From Nitrospinales bacterium (GTDB lineage: Bacteria; Nitrospinota_A; UBA7883; JACRGQ01): a DNA stretch of 9,992 nucleotides. Position numbers and translations under genes: made by a program. The stretch is taken from assembly GCA_023248615.1 (NCBI GenBank), contig JAHFEI010000055.1:1-9992 (forward strand), read 5' to 3'. The notes beneath the pieces were generated by a model. The model had not been told where the DNA came from, did not search any database, and saw only the letters and a program-made list of their open reading frames with translations. How positions within the stretch are numbered: position 1 is the stretch's first letter; each line of letters opens with the position of its first letter. Shown one piece after another: positions 1 to 5,893 of the stretch.

Positions 1-1
1 A

Positions 2-640
2 GATACTGTGGGCCTGAAACCGGTGAAGGTGGACAGCTACGACATCGGCCTGCGCGGTGGGGAGGAGCGTTCGTTCACCTACGAAATCGGCACCTATTAC
101 ATGACAAAGACCGATGACATAGTAAGCTATACGAACACATCCAATGCTACACGCGAAACGCTCAACGCCGGCGAAACGTTGCACAAGGGGATTGAAGCAG
201 GCATAGGCGCGGCGCTGGCGGAGGACATCCGGCTCACGCTGGCCTATTCCGTCGCAAAGCACACTTACGAAAAGTGGTCGCCATCTACTGTGCTGAATTA
301 TTCTGGCAAGGAGATTTCCTCGGCACCGAGCGAGATTGGCAACGCCAGCCTGCTGTATTCCCCGCAATACCTCGGCGGCGGGCGGTTCGAATTCCAGTGG
401 GAGCGGATTGGCTCCTATTGGGAGGACGATGCGAACACCCAAAAATATGATGGGCATGACCTTTTCCACTTAAAGGCCTCGTGCAAACTTTCCGGCGGGT
501 TGGAACTGTACGGCAGGGTGACAAACCTGACCGATGCGCGCTTTTCAACAAGCTCCTCTTACACCACAGCACAGGGGGAACAGCTTTCCCCCGGCAACCC
601 GCACGCGTATTTCGCGGGGCTGAACTACACATTTAAGTAA
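2..640 (+). CDS. TonB-dependent outer-membrane receptor, C-terminal part (5' truncated by window)
   Basis: The reading frame is open from the first complete codon at base 2, so this is the last 213 residues of a longer protein; the signal peptide, TonB box and plug domain lie upstream of the window. The visible part is the end of a 22-stranded beta-barrel. It opens with LKPVKVDSYDIGLRG, the usual 'LKPE.vdsyEiGlr' signature of these receptors. It continues with alternating aromatic and polar strands, has the late-barrel segment LELYGRVTNLTDARF, and ends in YTFK with a terminal aromatic typical of Bam-recognised barrels. The family imports scarce ligands such as ferric siderophores, haem, cobalamin or other metal chelates, using energy from TonB. 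The ligand here cannot be told from the barrel end. The gene heads the cluster and lies 12 bases before the propeller gene, with exbB-exbD-tonB further downstream, so it is probably energised by that set. Confidence 0.92.
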   Translation, partial: DTVGLKPVKVDSYDIGLRGGEERSFTYEIGTYYMTKTDDIVSYTNTSNATRETLNAGETLHKGIEAGIGAALAEDIRLTLAYSVAKHTYEKWSPSTVLNYSGKEISSAPSEIGNASLLYSPQYLGGGRFEFQWERIGSYWEDDANTQKYDGHDLFHLKASCKLSGGLELYGRVTNLTDARFSTSSSYTTAQGEQLSPGNPHAYFAGLNYTFK

Positions 641-652
641 CAGGGGAGAATT

Positions 653-1876
653 ATGGGAAACAGGATAATTAAAATCGGGCTGGCGGCATTTGCCGCCGGT
701 TTCCTCGCCTTATCCAGCCCCTGCCTTGCCGCCGATGGTGCGGCAGAAGGGGCGGAATTCGCGCCGGAAGTGGGAATCGCGCACAAGTCCAAAGATGTTT
801 CCCCGTCCGCCATCGTGATGGACGAAAAAGGGACAATATACGTTTCGTGGATTGAAGAGGAGAAGGAAGGGGCATCTGTTTACCTATCCCTGTCGCAAGA
901 CGGCGGCAAAAGCTACGGCAATGCAATGCGGGTAAATACGGTTTCCGATTCCCCATCCGGTGTGCATAACTCCCCGTCGCTGGCGCTTGGCCGCAAAGGA
1001 GAAATATACATCGCATGGATAACGCCCAAGCCGGGTGGCGAGTTTGCAGGTGATATTAAATTCAGCAGGTCTGCCGATGGCGGCAAAACATTTTCTCCCG
1101 CAATCCGCGTGAATGATAGCGCAGGTGCGACATCGGTAGGGTTTGAATCAATCGCCGTTTCGCCGGACGGGAAAATATCCATGGCCTGGCTGGACGGCAG
1201 GGAAAAGGGGAAGGGTACGTCCGCCACATATTTTGCCGTATCGGTTGACGGCGGAAGAAGCTTTGGTGCAAACCTGCGGTTGGACGCAAACTCCTGCCCC
1301 TGTTGCCGCACGGCGCTTACCGCCGGGCCGGACGGCACAATTTACGCCGCGTGGCGCAAGGTTTTTGAAAACGATGTACGGGAGATAGTCCTTTCATCTT
1401 CCAGTGATGGTGGCAAGAGTTTCTCCGCGCCTGTTATTGTCGGTAACGACAAATGGGCCATAAGCGGATGTCCGCACCGGGGGCCTTCCCTCGGCGTGGG
1501 AGCAGGCGGCGCACTTTTTGCCACTTGGTACTCGGAAGGGGACGGCCTGCCGAAAATATTTCTTGGCGAATCAACGGACGGCGGTAAAAGTTTCTCCAAA
1601 GAGGAAATAAAGGTACAAGCCGGTTCGTTTCCCGACCATCCCGCGCTGGCAATAATAAACGGCAAGCCGGTGTTGGCGTGGGAAGAAGTTACGCCTGTAG
1701 TCGGAAGAATAATGTTCATGAGGCACAAAGGCGGCGTGGCACAACAGTTTAGCCAAGGGCCGCGCAAATCCGGGTATCCCACTATAGTGTGCAACGCGGC
1801 TGTCGGCTTCTTGGCTATCGGCTGGTCTAAGGACGAGATGAAGATAACGAAAACGCTGGTGCGCACCGGGCGCTAA
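653..1876 (+). CDS. Secreted sialidase-fold (Asp-box/BNR) beta-propeller with conserved CPCC and GCPH motifs
   Basis: This 407-residue protein starts at ATG 653 behind a good ribosome site (AGGGGAG, 642-648). It has a signal peptide with basic residues at 4-7, a hydrophobic core at about 8-22 and likely signal peptidase I cleavage near CLA-A (26/27); the residues before Cys24 do not make a lipobox. Five Asp boxes (S-x-D-G-G-K/R-S/T-F/Y) lie near residues 81-88, 140-147, 197-204, 250-257 and 307-314, spaced 53-59 residues apart as in a sialidase-type propeller. Between the third and fourth boxes is CPCCR (215-219), followed by a GxxYxAWRK segment; after the fourth box is ISGCPHRGP (271-279). 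From memory these cysteine motifs recur in a family usually labelled 'exo-alpha-sialidase' or 'sialidase family protein' with no proven glycosidase activity. I do not see a convincing sialidase catalytic set. Its place between a TonB receptor and exbB suggests a periplasmic or surface accessory to that uptake system, perhaps metal-binding; this is inference. Confidence 0.85.
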   Translation: MGNRIIKIGLAAFAAGFLALSSPCLAADGAAEGAEFAPEVGIAHKSKDVSPSAIVMDEKGTIYVSWIEEEKEGASVYLSLSQDGGKSYGNAMRVNTVSDSPSGVHNSPSLALGRKGEIYIAWITPKPGGEFAGDIKFSRSADGGKTFSPAIRVNDSAGATSVGFESIAVSPDGKISMAWLDGREKGKGTSATYFAVSVDGGRSFGANLRLDANSCPCCRTALTAGPDGTIYAAWRKVFENDVREIVLSSSSDGGKSFSAPVIVGNDKWAISGCPHRGPSLGVGAGGALFATWYSEGDGLPKIFLGESTDGGKSFSKEEIKVQAGSFPDHPALAIINGKPVLAWEEVTPVVGRIMFMRHKGGVAQQFSQGPRKSGYPTIVCNAAVGFLAIGWSKDEMKITKTLVRTGR

Positions 1877-1904
1877 AGGCATGGAACGGTAAAGAGAGGT
1901 AGAG

Positions 1905-2537
1905 ATGGATACATTTGACACTGTTTTGCACCCAATTGTTAAGTGGGTAAAAAGCGGCGGGCCTGTTATGTGGCCCATTATCATATCGTCCGTGTACGGC
2001 GTGGCGCTGTGCGTGGAGCGGTGGCTCTTCTACCGCAGGGAAGGGGCGGTGCTGGCCGTACGCTGGAAAGAAATAGAGTCCCTGACGGATTACTCGCCAG
2101 GCTCCGCCGCCGCGAAGGAGGAAGAACCGAGCCTGGCAAGCAGGCTGTTCGGGCTGGTTGTTGGCAACACCCACTTCGACGAAAAACACCGCGCGGAAAT
2201 CCTGCAAGTGGCGTTTTTAGATGAAAGTGCGGTGATAGAAAAATATCTCGGCACAGTATCGGTGATAGCGACATTGTTGCCGATGTTGGGTCTTTTGGGT
2301 ACCATAGGCGGTATGATATCCGCCTTTGGCGGCATAGCCGAGCATGGCGCGGGCGATCCCAAATATGTGGCGGACGGCATATCAAAGGCGCTGGTTGCTA
2401 CGGCATCCGGCCTTATCTCCGCCATACCGCTTATTTACATACACCAGATACTTGCGGTACGCGCAGACTACCTGACGCGGCGCCTGGATGAATACGTCAC
2501 TCACCTTGTGCATATCTGCCCGGTGCGGAAGGAGTAG
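1905..2537 (+). CDS. exbB: ExbB: MotA/TolQ/ExbB-family proton channel subunit
   Basis: This 210-residue inner-membrane protein forms the ExbB pentamer that, with ExbD, uses the proton gradient to power TonB. Its start at ATG 1905 has a purine-rich site (GAGAGG, 1894-1899). Three membrane segments are visible: about 20-38, about 115-142 (containing LGLLGTIGGMISAF) and about 159-184 (containing ALVATASGLISAIP). The soluble loop between the first two is the usual cytoplasmic domain. Aligning without gaps to E. coli ExbB at an offset of 15, the conserved threonines fall at T133 (Thr148) and T166 (Thr181), but the position of the functionally important Glu176 is Lys161 (GISKAL instead of GIAEAL). 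The gene lies 28 bases after the propeller gene and 3 bases before exbD. TolQ or MotA identity is less likely because exbD- and tonB-type genes follow directly. Confidence 0.93.
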   Translation: MDTFDTVLHPIVKWVKSGGPVMWPIIISSVYGVALCVERWLFYRREGAVLAVRWKEIESLTDYSPGSAAAKEEEPSLASRLFGLVVGNTHFDEKHRAEILQVAFLDESAVIEKYLGTVSVIATLLPMLGLLGTIGGMISAFGGIAEHGAGDPKYVADGISKALVATASGLISAIPLIYIHQILAVRADYLTRRLDEYVTHLVHICPVRKE

Positions 2538-2540
2538 GCG

Positions 2541-2948
2541 ATGTTCCATAAGGTGAAGAAGAGGAAGGGGCCGGAGATAATGCTTGCGCCGCTTATCGAC
2601 GCAATCCTGTTCCTGCTGTTCTTTTTTATCGCCACCACCGTGTTCCCGGAAAACCTAGGCATACAGGTGGAAAAGCCGAAAGCCGCAACGGGAAAAGCGT
2701 TGCCGAAAAACTCGCTTTTGTTCGCGGTCTCAAAGGAGGGCGGATATTACTTCGATGGCGCCATTCGCGAGCCGGAAGAGGTGGGGGAAATTATCCGCTC
2801 CCGCATATCCGCAACGCCGGAAACATCCGTGGTGGTGCAGGTGGATAGGCAATCGGTAACTGATAACCTTGTGCGGTTTTTGGATATGGCGCGGAAAGCC
2901 GGGGCAAAAAGCATTTCCATCGCCACAAAGTCGGAGGATGAAAAATGA
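2541..2948 (+). CDS. exbD: ExbD: biopolymer transport protein
   Basis: This 135-residue partner of ExbB has a short basic cytoplasmic N-terminus (KVKKRK), one membrane helix at about 16-35 and a periplasmic domain from about 50 to 130. The helix holds the essential acidic residue of the family: Asp20 in the LAPLIDAI context corresponds to Asp25 of E. coli ExbD, which carries protons through the ExbB pore. The ribosome site AAGGAG (2529-2534) ends just before the exbB stop codon, so translation of the two genes is probably coupled. The stop codon overlaps the tonB start in ATGA (2945-2948). Length and layout are normal for ExbD/TolR. TolR is the only serious alternative, and tonB next door favours ExbD. 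Confidence 0.93.
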   Translation: MFHKVKKRKGPEIMLAPLIDAILFLLFFFIATTVFPENLGIQVEKPKAATGKALPKNSLLFAVSKEGGYYFDGAIREPEEVGEIIRSRISATPETSVVVQVDRQSVTDNLVRFLDMARKAGAKSISIATKSEDEK

Positions 2949-3646
2949 GATACCTTGTTTTCGGCAGGTGGCATGCGGCGCTGGCGGTTTCGCTTTTTGT
3001 AAATATCGCGGTGTTCAGCTTCACCTCCCACATGGGAGCGGCGGTTTATGAAACTTCTAATATCGAATATGTGGCGGTAGACCTGATAGGGCAAGCTCCG
3101 GAGGCGTATACAGAACCTGTGGCAAAACCTGTGGCGCAACCAAAGCCCGCGCCGATGCAAAAAACAGCCAGGCTCGAAAATGTAGTCGAGCCTTCGCCAC
3201 AGGCGCTACCGCCGGTTGAGAAAGAAATAGGGCTTTCGGAAACCGCGCCACAGCTTGTAGAAAAAGAAACGGCGCAACCGGAGCCTGCCGTAGCGACTGC
3301 CGCAGTTGTGCGCGATGCAGAGGCTACGCCGGTATCCGCGTCCGCGCCACAGCCCGCCTACCATGCGGTTGGGACGCTTACAAAAAAACCGCGTTTTAGC
3401 GTGCGGGTGGAGCCTGTTTATCCCGAATCGCTTCGCGCATCTGGCAAGGAGGGGAAAGTGCTGGTGGAAGTTTTCCTAAGCGACCACGGTAGCATAGACG
3501 ACCTGAAAATAATCCAAAGTGGCGGCGCGGCGCTGGATAACGCGGTGATACGCGCATTGAAGGCGAGCCGCATAGAGCCGGGCTACATGAAAGACAGGCC
3601 CGTGCCAGTAAAAGTGCAAATCCCTTTTGTATTCAAACTAAGTTGA
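2945..3646 (+). CDS. tonB: TonB energy transducer
   Basis: This 233-residue protein spans the periplasm and passes energy from ExbB/ExbD to outer-membrane receptors. It has a short N-terminus, one membrane anchor at about 11-27, a Pro/Glu/Lys/Ala-rich spacer from about 50 to 137 (EPVAKPVAQPKPAP and similar), and a C-terminal TonB domain at about 150-232. The domain shows the family's VYPESLRASGKEGKVLVEV start, a VIRALKASRIEPG segment and a final PFVFKL strand. The start ATG overlaps the exbD stop by 4 bases (ATGA) with GGAGG at 2933-2937. In the anchor, Ser16 and the residue four later line up with E. coli Ser16 and His20, but the histidine is Asn20 here. As the last gene of the operon it most likely serves the receptor at its head, though it could serve other receptors in the cell. 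Confidence 0.94.
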   Translation: MRYLVFGRWHAALAVSLFVNIAVFSFTSHMGAAVYETSNIEYVAVDLIGQAPEAYTEPVAKPVAQPKPAPMQKTARLENVVEPSPQALPPVEKEIGLSETAPQLVEKETAQPEPAVATAAVVRDAEATPVSASAPQPAYHAVGTLTKKPRFSVRVEPVYPESLRASGKEGKVLVEVFLSDHGSIDDLKIIQSGGAALDNAVIRALKASRIEPGYMKDRPVPVKVQIPFVFKLS

Positions 3647-3684
3647 TTGGCTGGCAGTGGAGCGGCATTATCTGTGCAAAACCG
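3647..3684. other. Convergent intergenic gap between tonB and hisS
   Basis: Thirty-eight bases separate the two stop codons of the opposed gene strings. I see no GC-rich hairpin followed by a T-run in either direction, so no intrinsic terminator can be assigned. Transcripts may end by Rho or overlap here. Confidence 0.6.
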
Positions 3685-4944
3685 TTACCGGGACACTAGC
3701 CTTGCCAGTTCTTCCACTACCGCGTCCAGTAGGCAATCTGTTTGCGTTCCTGCGCCGAGGTTTTTTATCTTCGCCGTCCTGCTCGCCACTTCGTCCGCGC
3801 CTATGATAAGGGCGAAGCGCGCGCCGGATTTATCTGCCCGCCCTATCTGGTTTTTCATTCCCAGCGGTTTGTAGGCGCGTTCCACCTTTACCCCGTTTTC
3901 GCGCAGTCGGCCCGCTATTTTGTTCGCCTCGTCTGCGGCCTCTTCCATGTAGATTATGAAAACATCCGGGTTGCCGTCCGATATTTCCAGCGGCTGGCCT
4001 ATGGATTCCATCAGCCGCTCCATGCCCACGGCAAAGCCAGTGGCTGGCACTTGCGGGCCGCCGGAGGTTTTTACCAGGTTATCGTACCTGCCGCCGCCCG
4101 CTATGCTGTTTTGCGAGCCTAGCCCCTCTGCCGTTACCTCGAATACCGTGCGCGTGTAGTAATCCAGCCCGCGCACCATGCGGGGGTTGACGTTGTACGG
4201 GATGTTTAACTGCGCCAGCCGTTTTTGCAGCGTACCGAAATGCCCGGTGCAATCGGGGCAGTAATGTTTATCTATTGTCGGCGCGTCTGCCACCATCTGC
4301 TGGCATTTCTCCACTTTACAATCGAACACGCGCAGCGGATTTTTTTCGTACCGCCCCTGGCAGTTCTCGCACAGCCCTTCCTTCCGCACGGAAAGGTACT
4401 CCACCAGCGCGGCCTTGAAAGGCGGCCGGCAGACCTCGCACCCCAGGCTATTGAGGTGGAGCTTAGGCCCCTTGATATGTATGGCGGTGATGAAAAGGTG
4501 CAACAGGTGTATCACATCTGCGTCCGCCTCTGGCTCTGCCGCTCCGTAAAGCTCTGCCCCTATCTGGTAAAACTGGCGAAAACGCCCGGCCTGCGGCCTT
4601 TCCCTGCGGAACATCGGCCCCATATAAAAAAGCTTTGTAACGCTACCGGGCGGGTGGAACATGGAGTGTTCGATAAATGCGCGGACGCAAGAGGCGGTGC
4701 CTTCGGGCCGAAGGGTAATGCTTTCCCCGCCCTGGTCCTCGAAGGTGTACATCTCTTTTTGCACTATGTCGGTGCCTTCGCCCACGCCTTTGGTAAAAAC
4801 TTCTGTTTTCTCGAATATTGGCAGGACGATTTCCTTAAAGCCGAAACGCGCAAATAAGTCTTTCGCCCGTTTTTCCACCTCGCGCCACGCACCGATGGAG
4901 CCGGGGAGGATATCCTTTACGCCTTTAACCGCTTTTATTGCCAT
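3685..4944 (-). CDS. hisS: Histidyl-tRNA synthetase (HisRS)
   Basis: This class II synthetase of 419 residues charges tRNA-His in the cytoplasm. Visible signatures are the N-terminal VKGVKDILP, the TLRPEGTA segment (77-84), motif 2 FRRERPQAGRFRQFYQIGAE (112-131), the histidine-binding GLDYYTRTVFEV (259-270), GGGRYDNLV (283-291), motif 3 GFAVGMERL (303-311), and a C-terminal anticodon-binding domain from about 326. Eight cysteines at 169-232 (CEVC, CENC, CKVEKC, CPDC) form the cysteine-rich insert often seen in bacterial HisRS. I chose ATG at 4944 because MAIKAVKGVKDILP matches the family's N-terminus. The frame stays open up to 5067, but that stretch does not look like HisRS and overlaps the end of the upstream gene. 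It follows the Memo-family gene by 67 bases on the same strand and converges with tonB 38 bases away. The ribosome site is weak (AGG about 7 bases before the start). Confidence 0.97.
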   Translation of the reverse strand: MAIKAVKGVKDILPGSIGAWREVEKRAKDLFARFGFKEIVLPIFEKTEVFTKGVGEGTDIVQKEMYTFEDQGGESITLRPEGTASCVRAFIEHSMFHPPGSVTKLFYMGPMFRRERPQAGRFRQFYQIGAELYGAAEPEADADVIHLLHLFITAIHIKGPKLHLNSLGCEVCRPPFKAALVEYLSVRKEGLCENCQGRYEKNPLRVFDCKVEKCQQMVADAPTIDKHYCPDCTGHFGTLQKRLAQLNIPYNVNPRMVRGLDYYTRTVFEVTAEGLGSQNSIAGGGRYDNLVKTSGGPQVPATGFAVGMERLMESIGQPLEISDGNPDVFIIYMEEAADEANKIAGRLRENGVKVERAYKPLGMKNQIGRADKSGARFALIIGADEVASRTAKIKNLGAGTQTDCLLDAVVEELARLVSR

Positions 4945-4954
4945 GAGTGCGCCT

Positions 4955-4984
4955 ATTAAAACAGAAGGCGGGGATGCTTGGCAA
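4955..4984 (-). promoter_or_regulatory. Candidate sigma-70-like promoter for hisS
   Basis: On the minus strand TTGCCA (4979-4984; one mismatch to TTGACA) is followed after 18 bases by TTTAAT (4955-4960; one mismatch to TATAAT). Only 10 bases separate the -10 element from the hisS ATG, so a transcript from here would have a leader of just a few bases. That agrees with the weak ribosome site of hisS. It is a pattern match only; hisS may equally be read through from the upstream gene. Confidence 0.35.
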
Positions 4985-5011
4985 CGGAATAGCGGAGGCC
5001 GCGACGAAAAA

Positions 5012-5827
5012 TCAAACCGGCACTGTAAAACCGCCATAGCCGACGACGGAGCTTCGCTTCCCCTCAATGTCGCCGCTGGTGGCGTAGCGCACCAGATTAA
5101 TTTTCTTTGCGCCGTTTTTTTTGCATGCGGATAGCAGTATCGCCACTGCTGGGCCGCCGCACAACGCCCCTTCGCCGACTACACGCGCCATCAGGGCCTT
5201 TTCGTCCATGGTTTTTATTACATCTATGGTTTTGTGGTCTGCCTTTCGCGCCGCCTCGTCCGGCATGTAGTGCGTCATATCGGTGCTGGCAACCAGCAAT
5301 GCGCCGAACTTTTTGGCCGTTTTTGCCACCGCTACCGCAATCTCTTCTACCTCTCCCATATCGTGCGTGTTGGTGCAGATGGCGGCTATGGATATTTTCG
5401 GGTTACGCGCAAAAAGGAAAGGCACGATAACTTCCAGGGAGTGCTCCCACGCATGGGCCGCCGCATCGGATTCCATCGTCTCCGAGTTTTCCAGCAGGCT
5501 GGCGCACATTTCCTTGTCAATCGGCACTACGCCGAACGGGAAGAGCCAGCCATCTGGATTGTCCAGCGCCACGGAAACGCCAACGCCACGGTGGTTCGGC
5601 CCTATCAGTATCACTTTGTCCGGAACCGCGATGGCGCCAAACACCGCCCCCGCAACATGGCCGGAGTAATACCATCCCGCGTGCGGACTTATTACCGCCA
5701 TTACCTTGTCCGGTTCGCCATCCCCTTCGACCCCAGCCAGGTAGCCATGGATTTCGTTTAGAAGCGCGTCACGGTCGTTAGGGTAGAAGGCTCCGGCTAC
5801 GGCGGGCGGCCTGATTTTTTTATTCAT
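5012..5827 (-). CDS. amrB: AmmeMemoRadiSam system protein B (Memo family)
   Basis: This 271-residue protein belongs to the Memo/MEMO1 family, structurally related to class III extradiol dioxygenases. Signature segments in order are PPAVAGAFYP (7-16), SPHAGWYYSGHVAG (47-60), ILIGPNH (73-79), EHSLEVIVPFL (128-138), STDMTHY (181-187) and LCGGPAVA (222-229). His49, His79 and Cys223 correspond to the metal-binding His, His and Cys of human MEMO1, and Asp183 and His186 to further active-site residues. In bacteria and archaea the family often travels with an AMMECR1-domain protein and a radical SAM enzyme, but neither is in this window. The exact reaction in bacteria is not established. The start ATG at 5827 has a GGAG site (5833-5836) five bases away. 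It sits between glgA (66-base gap) and hisS (67-base gap), all on one strand, with no obvious shared pathway. Confidence 0.93.
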   Translation of the reverse strand: MNKKIRPPAVAGAFYPNDRDALLNEIHGYLAGVEGDGEPDKVMAVISPHAGWYYSGHVAGAVFGAIAVPDKVILIGPNHRGVGVSVALDNPDGWLFPFGVVPIDKEMCASLLENSETMESDAAAHAWEHSLEVIVPFLFARNPKISIAAICTNTHDMGEVEEIAVAVAKTAKKFGALLVASTDMTHYMPDEAARKADHKTIDVIKTMDEKALMARVVGEGALCGGPAVAILLSACKKNGAKKINLVRYATSGDIEGKRSSVVGYGGFTVPV

Positions 5828-5893
5828 ACATGCTCCAACAAATGTTGCGGTAATTTATTGCGCGTGCCTGGATGTGGACAGGATGTCCTGATA

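Noticed and set aside
3651..3708. Possible pairing of CTGGCA with TGCCAG around the convergent tonB/hisS ends as a shared terminator
   Set aside because: A six-base stem with a 46-base loop reaching into hisS, and no T-run; not credible as a terminator.
4249..4438. Cluster of eight cysteines in hisS as an unusual metal site
   Set aside because: CxxC pairs around a DCK motif are common in this part of bacterial HisRS, so it is not specific to this gene.
4225..4857. Plus-strand 210-codon open frame inside hisS
   Set aside because: It lies fully antisense to a clear histidyl-tRNA synthetase with intact motifs; its translation matches nothing I recognise.
4945..5067. N-terminal extension of hisS up to 5067
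   Set aside because: The extra 41 residues do not resemble HisRS, overlap the end of the Memo-family gene, and precede a family-typical MAIKAVKGVKDILP start.
5836..5847. Near-palindrome CAACA-AA-TGTTG beside the ribosome site of the Memo-family gene
   Set aside because: Short, with a two-base centre, and with no second copy in the window; it could be chance.
5876..5888. Inverted repeat GGACA-GGA-TGTCC between glgA and the Memo-family gene
   Set aside because: A five-base stem with a three-base loop and no following T-run is too small to call a terminator or operator.
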